Of a DNA stretch of 64,000 bases, positions 27,901 to 36,498 are shown in pieces. Made by a program: the position numbers and the translations under genes. The stretch covers positions 102,591 to 166,590 of the forward strand of contig NZ_JAHLLW010000009.1 of assembly GCF_019426345.1 (NCBI RefSeq), written 5' to 3'. The DNA comes from Marinomonas lutimaris. GTDB lineage: Bacteria > Pseudomonadota > Gammaproteobacteria > Pseudomonadales > Marinomonadaceae. The notes beneath the pieces were generated by a model. The model had not been told where the DNA came from. It ran no database searches and saw only the letters and a list, made by a program, of their open reading frames with translations. The first letter of the stretch is position 1; every line of letters starts with the position of its first letter.

Positions 27901-30900
27901 GGAAAGTAATTTCTTCACCGGGTAATACTAATAAAGCCAATGGATAGTGACTGTAGCCGCGGTTATGAATGTCGCTAACTGCTAGTGGATTGCCGTCTTT
28001 ACCTTGTAATTGTGTGTCTAGATATTCGCTGTCCGGGTAGTTTTCTACCACTAATAAAGTATCAAACAAGGTTTGATTACCCGCGATGTTTTGTATTTCA
28101 GCAAGACCAATGGCGTCATGTTCTAAGAGTTCGATATGACGCTTTTGCATGATCGGTAACTGTTCCCAGAGCGACGAAGTGGAATTTAGTGCCACGCGAA
28201 TTGGCAGTGTATTTAGAAATAAGCCAACTTGGTCTTCAATACCGAGGATATTGCTGCTTCGTCCAGAGACGGGCGAACCAAAAATGATATCTTCTTTACC
28301 GGATAATAGGTTTAAGGCTTGGGCCCAAAGTGCTTGCATGAAGACATTTAAGGTCACACCACGCTCTTTAAGTTGAGACATTAATTGTTTGCTTGTGGTG
28401 TGATTTAAAGAGAGTTTAAATTCGTTGACTTCATCTTGGCGCTGCTCAAATAGCAGGCAAGGTTGTGCTTGATGCATGACTTCCTGCCATTTTTTTAAAC
28501 TCGTCTGTTGATCACGATTGTATAGTTGCTTGATTACCTCGGTGTAACTATTGGGGATAGGGCTAAGAGAGTTAGTTTGTTGCTGGTAGGCATCAAGTAG
28601 GCTGCGTAATAAAAGGGGCGTAGACCAACCATCGATAATAAGATGATGGACAATTAGGATAAGTGCCGATTTAGGTTTTCCTGTTGTTTCATCTTTTCCT
28701 AAATCCACATAAGCGGCGTGGATCATACTGCAGAATGTATCTGTCTTGTGTTGTGTTTTTAACAATGTTTGTTCTAGCTCTTCTAATGCAGCTGATTTTT
28801 TATCGTCAGGATAAAAGCTGATATCATGCGTACTCAGCGGCCATTGCCATGTTTGTTGTTGAGTATCGGGAATGATGAATACAGGTTCTGCTAAGTGTTC
28901 GCTATCAAAAGCACCGGCTAATTGAGGGTAGCGGACTAGCAGGGCATTTAGTGCATCCTGTAAAGTGGAGAGGTCCATTTCACCAGTAAAGTTTAGGCGC
29001 GTATATGCGTTGTAATTACCGGAAGCCGAATCCATCATGGTTTCAAATAGCATGCCTTTTTGTAATGGCAGTAACGGTGCAATGTCGCCAATCGGTTCAT
29101 AATGTAATGATAGTGTACTTAGCTGATCTTGTGAGAGCGCCCATTTCTTGATGTTATCGGATGACGATGTGTCTGAAATAGGTGTAATTTCGATGGCAAT
29201 TTGTCGGGGAGTGCGTAGTTTGAAAACTTGGCTCGGACGCAATGTATAGCCTGTATTTCGTAGTTCTGTGCAAAGCATAATGGCGCTAATACTGTCGCCA
29301 CCGAGAACAAAAAAATCGTCCGTCGTGCCAATTTTGTCTATTTTTAATACCTTTGAAAAACAATCACAGAGCCGTATTTCATCTTCATTTTCAGGTAAGG
29401 CCTTGGCCTCTAGTGAAGTTTGAACGTCTATTTTAGGTAGGGCTTTTTTGTCTACTTTACCGCTGACATTACGCGGAAAAGATGACATGACGCAAAGGCT
29501 GGATGGCACCATGTAATCAGGTAGATTATTGCGTAATTCTGCTAATAATATTTGTCCGTGGTCTTGCTGTTGTTCTGTTGATAAGCCTGGTATCACGCAA
29601 TAGCCAATTAGTCTGTGGCTGTTATTTAGCGCTTCAGCAATGACAATGGCGCTTTCGACATGCTCTAATTTTGAGAGAGCATTCTCTACTTCGCCTATTT
29701 CAACTCGGTAGCCACGGATTTTAACCTGATCGTCTCCACGCCCCATAAACTCTACGTAGCCTTCTTGATTCCAGCGTACGATGTCGCCGGTTCGATACAT
29801 GCGGGTGCCGGCTTGATCGCTAAAAGGGTCAGCAATAAAACGGCTAGCACTGAGTTCCGCTCGAGCCAAATAGCCGTGGGCTAAGCCTGCGCCTGATATA
29901 TAAAGTTCACCTAAGACGCCGATGGGAGCAAGCTGTAACTGAGTATCTAAAATATAAGTTTGTGTGTTTGCAATAGGGCGACCAATGATAGGCATATTAT
30001 GCTGTGTTAGGTCGGCACGCAGAGTATCTACTGTGTATTCTGTTGGCCCATAAAGATTATGAGATTTTAGTTTTGGGTAGCTTCTCAGTTGCTGCCAAAG
30101 TGCTGCTGGGCATGCTTCGCCACCAATCAATATTAGGCTTGGTTGATGGTTTGATGTGCCTGATTGATCTGCCATCAGACCATTGTTAAGTAGTTGCGCT
30201 AACAGAGACGGCGGCAAGTCCATGGCATCAATTTTGATCTTATGAACCTCTTCTACAATGGCATAGGCGTCGCGTCGTGTTTCTTCATCAAACACATAGA
30301 GTTCTTCTCCTTGAATCAGCCAGAAAATCTGCAACCATGAAGAGTCGAAAGAAAATGAATGGGTGTGCGCCGCTCGTAGAGCGCGCCCTGGGTGACGTTC
30401 TTGAACCACTTTCTGGGCTGGACGGTAAATTGATTCTTGGTGAGAAAGTAGCAGGTTCAGCATGGCGGCGTGGGTGTTCATCACACCCTTTGGTCTACCT
30501 GTGCTACCTGAGGTGAAGATTACATAGGCGATGTCGTCCTTGCTGGGCGTTGGTCTATCTGCTTCTGTAATGTGGGTGTCTGGATGGGTGGCGAGTAACG
30601 AGACAAATGATTCATCGTCTAGGTTAATTACAGGCATATTTAACCCTAGCGAGACACTGGAATGGGTCAATAGCAAAACGGGATCTGTATCTTCACACAT
30701 CATTTCCATGCGTTCTTTTGGGTAATCTAAATCCAGCGGTAAGTAGGTTGCTCCTGTGTTTAGAATAGACATCATCGCGATAACAGATTGAGCGCTACGA
30801 GGCATGGCGCAGGCAATGACAGTTTTGCCTTCGGTCTTTTGAAGACTAGGGTGTGCTAGTAAAAAATGACTTAAGCGGTTGATAGCTTGACCTAGTTCGA

Positions 30901-32386
30901 GAAACGTAAAACGTGTTTCAATGTCTTCGTCTGGGTGGCGGCAGACAAGCGCTGTCGCTTCTGGTTTGTCTACTACTTGTTGCCAAAAAACGTCTAAAAT
31001 ATTGGATACGTTTTCGGGTTCGAATTGGCGCCCTTTTCCCCATTCGATAAGAGCTTTGCGTTCCTCTTCAGGTAGAATGGATAGTTGGGCTAATGGAGTT
31101 TCGGGAGCTTTCAGCCAATTTGTTAGCATGGTAAAAAGGCGTAGGCCGTGCTGCTCTAGAGCAGCACGATTATATTTACGAGCATTTGCTCTTAGCTCGA
31201 AATAGGTTTTTTCTTTTTCGACAATAATGCTGAACTCAAAATCATCCACAGGGCCTGTGGCCAAATGATGGGTAATGCCTGCAATTCCTGCGAAATTGAG
31301 TTCGTAGTCAAACTGTTTGTAGTTGATGAGCGTGTTATAAAGCCCAGATGACCCTACCTTACCTATGTCTCGCTGAATTTGTTCTGCGCTGTAGTTTTGG
31401 TGGCGACGAATCGTTTTTAAAGAGCGCTTAAATGCTTGTGTGATGTCATGCCATTGCATGTGGGGTTCTAAGTCTATTTTCATCGGCAGCACATTGACCA
31501 TGGGCGCAACGGATGACACAGATACAGAGCCTAAGCGCCTCATAAAAGGCATTCCAATGACTTGGCTAGTTTGACCAGTTACTCGGAAGAGGTAGGCGGT
31601 TATAAGGCTCATTAATAGCTCAGCGCTGCTGCTGTTAATTGAGTCAGCCAGTACGTTCAGCTTTTCTAGTTGATGAGGTGTTATTGGCGTGATATGGCGT
31701 ATTAAGCTTGATTTACCTAGATCGTTTATAGTGGGTGTATTTGAAAGGCTGACAGGGGATGGCATGTCAACGCAATAGTCGGTCCAGAATATTTTATCGT
31801 TCTGATATCTTTCGGATTCCTGATATGTACTTTCTTCATCTATTACCTGGGTGACTGAAATAAAAGGCGAATCGGAAATAGGTTGTTTTTTTAACAAGTG
31901 ATTGTAGATATCGGCGACTCGTTTGGTGAGAGCGGTGAAGCTGAATCCGTCTAACATAATATGATGGTAGCGCTGATACCAAAGCCAGACACTATGACCA
32001 TTCTCTGTGATGGAAATTAATATCTGTTTCTGCAGCGGTTTTTGGCCGTCATTGGAGAGTGGAAGGTCTTGTTCTGTGTCTGCTTGCATGATTGCCAGCG
32101 CTTGTTCGCGACCTGCATTGTTTTGCGTTAAGTCGATTTTTTCTATGTGGATGTTATTGGCTTCTTTCGGGTCAAGAAGTGTTTGTTTTCCATTTCCGTA
32201 ATGAGCGAGAACTGTATCGGCTTCACCAAGTGCTAAACGGATGGCTTGTTCTAAATATCCACTTTGAATATTACCTTTCATTTCTAAGCAGTGCGAAATA
32301 GTGTAGAGGTGTTTGTCTTCTGATACCTGATCAGCCAGCCATATCCCTTGTTGTGTATTGGTAAGAGGGAGTCTTTTAGATCGCAT
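24995..32386 (-). CDS. Two-module NRPS, C-A(X)-T-C-A(Ser)-T-TE
   Basis: A 2463-residue synthetase. C1 (HHIMLDGFSF near 144) is an EntF-like starter domain accepting DHB. A1 (FTSGSTGRPKG near 627) gives pocket residues D-S-L-D-L-G-L-V-D-K by alignment, which I cannot match exactly; the Asp at the fourth position suggests a basic amino acid such as Lys, Orn or Arg. T1 has GGDSIS near 1029. C2 (LPLQKGMLFE, then HHLIIDGWS near 1247) follows, with no separate epimerase domain. A2 (YTSGTTGRPKG near 1720) reads D-V-W-H-F-S-L-V-D-K, the EntF serine code. T2 has GGHSLLAM near 2127 and the TE has GYSLGG near 2277, both very EntF-like. The expected product is an ester-linked oligomer of DHB-X-Ser, as in trivanchrobactin or cyclic trichrysobactin. 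The gene lies 11 bases after its MbtH partner. Confidence 0.95.
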   Translation of the reverse strand: MRSKRLPLTNTQQGIWLADQVSEDKHLYTISHCLEMKGNIQSGYLEQAIRLALGEADTVLAHYGNGKQTLLDPKEANNIHIEKIDLTQNNAGREQALAIMQADTEQDLPLSNDGQKPLQKQILISITENGHSVWLWYQRYHHIMLDGFSFTALTKRVADIYNHLLKKQPISDSPFISVTQVIDEESTYQESERYQNDKIFWTDYCVDMPSPVSLSNTPTINDLGKSSLIRHITPITPHQLEKLNVLADSINSSSAELLMSLITAYLFRVTGQTSQVIGMPFMRRLGSVSVSSVAPMVNVLPMKIDLEPHMQWHDITQAFKRSLKTIRRHQNYSAEQIQRDIGKVGSSGLYNTLINYKQFDYELNFAGIAGITHHLATGPVDDFEFSIIVEKEKTYFELRANARKYNRAALEQHGLRLFTMLTNWLKAPETPLAQLSILPEEERKALIEWGKGRQFEPENVSNILDVFWQQVVDKPEATALVCRHPDEDIETRFTFLELGQAINRLSHFLLAHPSLQKTEGKTVIACAMPRSAQSVIAMMSILNTGATYLPLDLDYPKERMEMMCEDTDPVLLLTHSSVSLGLNMPVINLDDESFVSLLATHPDTHITEADRPTPSKDDIAYVIFTSGSTGRPKGVMNTHAAMLNLLLSHQESIYRPAQKVVQERHPGRALRAAHTHSFSFDSSWLQIFWLIQGEELYVFDEETRRDAYAIVEEVHKIKIDAMDLPPSLLAQLLNNGLMADQSGTSNHQPSLILIGGEACPAALWQQLRSYPKLKSHNLYGPTEYTVDTLRADLTQHNMPIIGRPIANTQTYILDTQLQLAPIGVLGELYISGAGLAHGYLARAELSASRFIADPFSDQAGTRMYRTGDIVRWNQEGYVEFMGRGDDQVKIRGYRVEIGEVENALSKLEHVESAIVIAEALNNSHRLIGYCVIPGLSTEQQQDHGQILLAELRNNLPDYMVPSSLCVMSSFPRNVSGKVDKKALPKIDVQTSLEAKALPENEDEIRLCDCFSKVLKIDKIGTTDDFFVLGGDSISAIMLCTELRNTGYTLRPSQVFKLRTPRQIAIEITPISDTSSSDNIKKWALSQDQLSTLSLHYEPIGDIAPLLPLQKGMLFETMMDSASGNYNAYTRLNFTGEMDLSTLQDALNALLVRYPQLAGAFDSEHLAEPVFIIPDTQQQTWQWPLSTHDISFYPDDKKSAALEELEQTLLKTQHKTDTFCSMIHAAYVDLGKDETTGKPKSALILIVHHLIIDGWSTPLLLRSLLDAYQQQTNSLSPIPNSYTEVIKQLYNRDQQTSLKKWQEVMHQAQPCLLFEQRQDEVNEFKLSLNHTTSKQLMSQLKERGVTLNVFMQALWAQALNLLSGKEDIIFGSPVSGRSSNILGIEDQVGLFLNTLPIRVALNSTSSLWEQLPIMQKRHIELLEHDAIGLAEIQNIAGNQTLFDTLLVVENYPDSEYLDTQLQGKDGNPLAVSDIHNRGYSHYPLALLVLPGEEITFLIENRGALTHFEVEALAHRLQQTIEICLKDPRRPLCRYESLSSQEVRFITRINDTKQSVPELTLQSALAIQAQTTPEALCLSDQQHQLNYQEARYQVQVLASKLRNEGVTEGHIVAVALPRSCHLSLAIWAIIEAGAAYLPLDLGYPDDRLAYMLDDASPVLLVTQSSQKNRFLNINTNTKRLAFDELFDQSYDKNSAHQYKNTKPIAASAITGEHPAYLIYTSGTTGRPKGVLVSHKAIINRILWMQHEYHLTPDDVVLQKTPCSFDVSVWEFFWAPMVGASLVMAAPEAHRDPELLMQTIDQYAISTLHFVPSMLAIFTASMQSKDDNSPTCKSLKQVFCSGEALLKTQAIAFKDCSNAQLHNLYGPTEAAVDVTYKPAFEDLSSHGQGVAIGKPVWNTELRVLDQYLRPVPIGATGELYLCGTQLAIGYLDRPELNCVRFVADPFGQAGDRMYRTGDIVRWLENGDIEYLGRADNQIKIRGQRIELGEIETLLLQQNTIEQAVVVARTLNNETANNTGQDNRQLVAYLTLNASTNYDESAVKLALSEELPSHMLPVAYVILDSLPLSANGKLDRNALPEPNIAKNTLTSNVSRAPSIGLESQLARLFTTLLGIENIKAEDDFFALGGHSLLAMRLAADIRREVKRPITVGQIMVTSTVAKLARLLSKDTEQHSREKLEAMMDGSNAMTASNANGFDHLIYLREGQGEPLFCFYPGSGFAWQYSVLSRYLKGEHPIIGLQSPRPNGLIASSATMEELIDQQLHVIRQEQAHGPYYLLGYSLGGTVAYGVAAKLREIGEDVNFLGLLDTYPAEVHDWNDPQGEEAAMGAEREQTQLLSTAITDEDGDPGEMALFVKQEQDKMLEQIFANYKDAVRLLKKTTTPNYDAKVDVFIAQQSLPDYINPAINWPPYASQVCFHPLAHCSHEDILSPEHLKTLGPLLDQLIHDAKQNTLLSLKDRSDTSSELA

Positions 32387-32397
32387 AATAGGGTTCC

Positions 32398-32622
32398 TTA
32401 TCGGCTTTCTGGTGCTGTATTATCAAATGGGTTGATCGCTTTCCAATGCTGTTCAACGTAGGTTATGCATTCACTTCTAGGTAATGGTCCCAGAATTATT
32501 GTCCAGCCTTTCGGAAGTGAAGCGAATTCTGGCCATAAGCTGTACTGTCCTTGTTGGTTTAGTAGCACAAGGAATGATAGATCTTCATTGTCGAATGGGT
32601 TGAGGTATTGGTTATTGTCCAT
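32398..32622 (-). CDS. ybdZ: MbtH-like NRPS chaperone
   Basis: A 74-residue protein with the full MbtH signature: NPFDNEDLSFLVLLNQQGQY, SLWPEF and PKGWTIILGP. MbtH proteins bind adenylation domains and help them fold and work. It stands directly before the two-module NRPS gene (11-base gap) and after the esterase gene (41-base gap), with AAGGACC as ribosome site. It may serve the other NRPS as well, since no second mbtH copy is seen. Confidence 0.96.
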   Translation of the reverse strand: MDNNQYLNPFDNEDLSFLVLLNQQGQYSLWPEFASLPKGWTIILGPLPRSECITYVEQHWKAINPFDNTAPESR

Positions 32623-32663
32623 GTTTGCTTGGTCCTTATGACGCGGTGTATGGTTATTAGAAA

Positions 32664-33884
32664 TCAGCTATTAAGTGCCTGTAATAGGCTGTGAATAAGA
32701 CCTTGGCGCCAACATAACCAGTCATGGCCGCCTCTAAATTCTCGATATCGAACACGGTGTCCATTTTCTTTGAGCGTTTTTGCCATTATTTGACTGACTT
32801 CTAGCATGTCTTTCTCATAGCATCCTGCCTCCATCACAATATTTAGCGGGGCGGTGGTTAAATCCGCGTTTGAAATTTTTTGAATTAACTCGCCTTCTCC
32901 TGGTTGAGAGTCGACATCAGGCCACCAAAATGACCCCGATTGACTGATGGCTGTAGCAAAGTATTCAGGCCAGTGAAAAGCTCCGAAAATAGCGCAAAGG
33001 CCACCGAGGCTTTGCCCTGCGACGATCGTTTTTTCAGGCTTATCCGTAATAGAGTATTGAGTTCTCACCCATGGGAGTAATTCTTTCTGGATGGCGATCC
33101 AAAAATCGACATTACAAGCGAGCTCAATATTTCTATGAGAGGAGCTAATCGAATCGATTAAGATATATTGAGCTTCTGGAATCTGACAAGATAAGGTAAG
33201 TGCGTCTAGCTCTGCATAAATTGGTAGGTGATTTGCCCAATACTGCCCATCGAATAAAAGTACGACAGGCAGTGACTCTTGAGTGTTACGACTTGTTCTG
33301 TAGAGCCAAATTCGGCGTTCATTATTGAGCCGCTCACTTTTCCATACGGATTCTTTTAGGATGCCTTGTGTTTCTACATTTGAATATTTGAATGCGGCTT
33401 TTTTATCTTCACTTAGACAAATAGCAGAGAGTGTTACTCCGTTTCCATTACTATGGGCAGGTAATACGTTTAATGGGTCAGACTGCGCACTAAGGCCCAT
33501 TAACTGAATCCACCATTGGCGAATTTCTTGACGGGTTTTGTGTTTTGGTGGACGTTGACTGTGTGTGGCTGGCATTAAAAAATAGCTACCAAGCCAGTCG
33601 TTTTCAAGTTCTGTTTCCCAGAACCAAACATCACTACCTTCAAGGCGGGCGAAACCTGTCAGCTGCTGTGTGGGATGAGGCGTTTTCGAATAGAGATCAA
33701 TATAAACGGAATCTATATCAGAACACTTTCCACAAGGATCTTGCCAAATGAAGGAGACAATACTTTTATTCTCATCGACCTTTACGATTAAAGGTGTCCC
33801 TGCTTGCTTAATATCCAGCCACCAGTCATGAGAGCCTACATCTTGGCGATGGAATATAGGATTAATAGGTTGTGTCTGCAGCAT
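32664..33884 (-). CDS. fes: Fes-like catecholate siderophore esterase (copy A)
   Basis: A 406-residue cytoplasmic esterase of the enterochelin-esterase family. The N-terminal domain (about 1-150) has SHDWWLDIKQAGTPLI and VSFIWQDP. The alpha/beta hydrolase domain has nucleophile elbow GQSLGG, then SGSFWWPD, and the His region GGHDWLCWRQGL. It hydrolyses the ester backbone of the imported ferric siderophore to release iron, which fits a serine-ester scaffold made by the two-module NRPS. No signal peptide. Second gene of the operon that starts from the 35.1-kb Fur box. Confidence 0.94.
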   Translation of the reverse strand: MLQTQPINPIFHRQDVGSHDWWLDIKQAGTPLIVKVDENKSIVSFIWQDPCGKCSDIDSVYIDLYSKTPHPTQQLTGFARLEGSDVWFWETELENDWLGSYFLMPATHSQRPPKHKTRQEIRQWWIQLMGLSAQSDPLNVLPAHSNGNGVTLSAICLSEDKKAAFKYSNVETQGILKESVWKSERLNNERRIWLYRTSRNTQESLPVVLLFDGQYWANHLPIYAELDALTLSCQIPEAQYILIDSISSSHRNIELACNVDFWIAIQKELLPWVRTQYSITDKPEKTIVAGQSLGGLCAIFGAFHWPEYFATAISQSGSFWWPDVDSQPGEGELIQKISNADLTTAPLNIVMEAGCYEKDMLEVSQIMAKTLKENGHRVRYREFRGGHDWLCWRQGLIHSLLQALNS

Positions 33885-33985
33885 AGTGTTAACTTTAATA
33901 ATGACTTTTTATTTAAAGGCACCCACTCTACGGTGAAATAGAATTGTCTAAATTCATCTTAGGGGTGTGCGTCTTGGGTTGATTT

Positions 33986-35044
33986 TTAAGGATTGGAAGT
34001 CAGCACACTGCTGTCTTTTTTAAATAAGTTTGTTAAACGCTGAATCATGTTACTCGAGCTAAAATAGTCGAGCCTGAATGTATCATTTCCTACTGCATAG
34101 ATGGAGTTATTAAGGACGGCTGGCGTTTCAGCAAGGTAAGCATTGTTTTTTACCATTGCTTCTTGAGGTGGTTCCGTAGCAAACAAAAGTAACGTATTTC
34201 CGGTTAACGCATCAGGGAAGCGTTCACCACTGGCGATGACTATGTCGTTGCGTTTTCCCATGCTTAAATCGCCGCGCACCGAATCTGGAATAGCTGACAA
34301 GGTGAATCCTAACTGAGTTAAAAGTTGACCCTGAGCCGATTCGGATGTCCATATGTTGCCCCCTGTGCCGTCTCGATAATAAACCAGTGGCGTGGTTGGT
34401 TGTGGAGGCAATATGGCTACTTTTTTGAACTGATCTATTTGCAGATTAAATGTGTCGATTAGTGTGTTTACATTGTCTTCTAAACCAATGAAGTTGCCCA
34501 AGACCTTGGCAAGTTGCATCCAGCTTTTATCTCCGTAATTAATGACGGCTGTCGGTGCGATGTCCTTTAATTGATCATAGAGCTTAAGGGCCGAATCACC
34601 ACCGGTTGCGGAGATGAGTATAAGATCAGGGTTTTCCCGAATAACCGCTTCTGCGTTGTGTTCTGTTTGATAGAGCGCCTTTAAGCCTTTCTGCGTAGCA
34701 AGTTCACTCCATTGAGTGAAAAAGCCTTGGTCATCTGAGATATTGGTATTAGGGATGGTTGCACCTGAGCCAATAATAGGAGCATCAATGGCTAACAGTG
34801 TTCCAGTCATGGTGACGCTGGTGGAGATAATTCGTGTAGGCTGCTTGGTTAGGGTAACAGGACCATAGCTCGTCATAATCGTTCTTGGCCATCCTGAAAT
34901 ATCTTTACTTACTTCATCAATTTTCAGCTGAGTGGTATTTTGGGTGCTAACGTCAATATTGGATGTATCATCACAAGCTGTTATTAGCATGCATAGTGAA
35001 AGCAGGCTGGCGCAGAGAAAAAGGCGTTGAGTTTTATGCGTCAT
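33986..35044 (-). CDS. FepB-like ferric siderophore binding lipoprotein (orphan)
   Basis: A 352-residue periplasmic binding protein. The frame opens at 35119, but ATG 35044 is chosen because it starts a clean lipoprotein signal ending LITAC (Cys about 24). The mature part has SGWPRTIMTSYGPVTLTKQPTRIISTS-type FepB wording and SATGGDSALKLYDQLKDIAPT. It is closely related to the binding protein at 40763-41794, which heads a complete importer; this copy has no permease of its own and leads the esterase/MbtH/NRPS/exporter operon. It probably feeds the permeases encoded at 38.7-40.8 kb. Confidence 0.9.
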   Translation of the reverse strand: MTHKTQRLFLCASLLSLCMLITACDDTSNIDVSTQNTTQLKIDEVSKDISGWPRTIMTSYGPVTLTKQPTRIISTSVTMTGTLLAIDAPIIGSGATIPNTNISDDQGFFTQWSELATQKGLKALYQTEHNAEAVIRENPDLILISATGGDSALKLYDQLKDIAPTAVINYGDKSWMQLAKVLGNFIGLEDNVNTLIDTFNLQIDQFKKVAILPPQPTTPLVYYRDGTGGNIWTSESAQGQLLTQLGFTLSAIPDSVRGDLSMGKRNDIVIASGERFPDALTGNTLLLFATEPPQEAMVKNNAYLAETPAVLNNSIYAVGNDTFRLDYFSSSNMIQRLTNLFKKDSSVLTSNP

Positions 35045-35101
35045 TATCAGAGTCTCTAATACAAATGATGTCTTTAAGTAGATATTGATAGATTTAAAGA
35101 T

Positions 35102-35120
35102 TATGATAATCATTATCATA
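35102..35120. promoter_or_regulatory. Fur box between divergent siderophore operons
   Basis: The stretch TATGATAATCATTATCATA is a near-perfect 19-base palindrome matching the Fur consensus. It stands 58 bases upstream of the minus-strand binding-protein start and 37-60 bases upstream of the plus-strand esterase start, so one operator can control both arms. Confidence 0.92.
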
Positions 35121-35156
35121 TGTGTCTTGCAAGGCTTATAAATACTTAATTCATGA

Positions 35157-36488
35157 ATGTTTTTTGTGGAGGGAAGGGGATTGATCGAAAATACGGGTTT
35201 ACCACAACTGTTGCGTTGTTTTCTTTTACCTGAAAGTCAGATTGGTAGTCGTAAGTGGTGGAAAGATATTCGTTCTATTGGAGCGCCTTTTATAAAAGTA
35301 CAAAACGCTCAAACAAGTGTTGTGCTATTTATTTGGCAGGATCCACAAGGAACGGAAGATAAATCTTCAACGGCGAGCGTATTGTTGGATGTGAACTCAA
35401 TCACCGATCATCATAGCTGGACACCGGCTAGCATGCATAGAGTAAAAGGAACCGATGTTTGGTACGGTCAACTAGAAATCGGCGTAGAATGGCGTGGTAG
35501 CTATTCGTTCATCCCTATAGAAAAAAATCAGTTACCCGAAGTCGTGCGTTTATTGAGCGATAACTCTAGAATGGCACAGCGGAATTGGTGGATGGGGGTC
35601 GCTAAAAATCAGACATTCGACCCCTTAAATAAACGTCCAGCTGTGAGTTCTGGTTGGGGTGTTAGCTCAGTGCTACACCTTCCTCATGCACCGTTAGAAT
35701 TAGGCTGGGATGAATGGGAAAAAGGGCTTCTGAACGACGTTTCTGAAGCGCGTATTCAGACGCTTATGTGGCAATCTTACGTACTTGATAATCAGCGAGA
35801 TTGTTGGCTCTTCTCAACTACGATGGATGATGCTCCATTGGTGATTTTACTTGATGGACAAAAGTGGAATGCTGCTAGCGGTACGTTATCGGTTCTTCAG
35901 TATTTGACTGATACTGGAAAAATTGCGCCAACACATTATCTTTTAATTCCTTCTATAGATAGCAAAACTCGCTGGCATGAATTGGGTTGCTATCGGCCTT
36001 TTTGGGAGTCTTTGATTGATGGTTTGTTACCAATAGTAGAGTCGAAATTAGCGGCTTCGAACCGTTCTGTTTCAGAATATCTCGTAGCGGGACAGAGTTT
36101 AGGTGGTCTTTCTTCTTTGTATGCGGGCGTGACTTTTCCAGATGTTTTTTCGAAGGTGATTAGCTTATCAGGGTCTTTTTGGTGGCCTGACAAAGACAGA
36201 ATGATTGATCCTGATAAGGTTATTGCATCTAAACCTATTCCAGCCAATAGTCTTGCAGAGCAAATATTGAATGACCGAGTAAGTGTTTCGCATTTAAAGG
36301 TTTATCAAAGTGTTGGAACGGGTGAAGGGGATATGTGTGTTTACAATGAGCAGACGTGCCAAGCCATTAGAGGAAAAGGGGGCCGTGTGCAATATGAGGT
36401 CTTCTGTGGTGGTCATGATTGGCTCTCGTGGCGCTCTGGTTTGATAAAGGGATTGTCGTTTTTGATTCCTGCTGATATGGCGGGTTAA
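35157..36488 (+). CDS. Fes-like catecholate siderophore esterase (copy B)
   Basis: A Fes-family esterase of up to 443 residues, paralogous to the gene at 32664. It shows SRKWWKDIRSIGAPFI and VVLFIWQDP in the N-terminal domain, GQSLGGLSSLYAG at the nucleophile, SGSFWWPD, and GGHDWLSWRSGL at the His. ATG 35157 has no ribosome site; TTG 35181 follows GGAGGGAAGGGGA with ideal spacing and removes only eight residues, so TTG may be the true start. It is followed after 10 bases by an exporter gene. Two esterases may split labour between intact and partly cleaved siderophore or between two siderophores. Confidence 0.93.
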   Translation: MFFVEGRGLIENTGLPQLLRCFLLPESQIGSRKWWKDIRSIGAPFIKVQNAQTSVVLFIWQDPQGTEDKSSTASVLLDVNSITDHHSWTPASMHRVKGTDVWYGQLEIGVEWRGSYSFIPIEKNQLPEVVRLLSDNSRMAQRNWWMGVAKNQTFDPLNKRPAVSSGWGVSSVLHLPHAPLELGWDEWEKGLLNDVSEARIQTLMWQSYVLDNQRDCWLFSTTMDDAPLVILLDGQKWNAASGTLSVLQYLTDTGKIAPTHYLLIPSIDSKTRWHELGCYRPFWESLIDGLLPIVESKLAASNRSVSEYLVAGQSLGGLSSLYAGVTFPDVFSKVISLSGSFWWPDKDRMIDPDKVIASKPIPANSLAEQILNDRVSVSHLKVYQSVGTGEGDMCVYNEQTCQAIRGKGGRVQYEVFCGGHDWLSWRSGLIKGLSFLIPADMAG

Positions 36489-36498
36489 CTGAGTCGTT

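Noticed and set aside
24995..32386. Epimerase domain after module 1, suggested by the GGDSI carrier motif
   Set aside because: Only about 490 residues separate T1 from A2, enough for one condensation domain; the dual E/C motif HHxxxxxGD is not clearly present.
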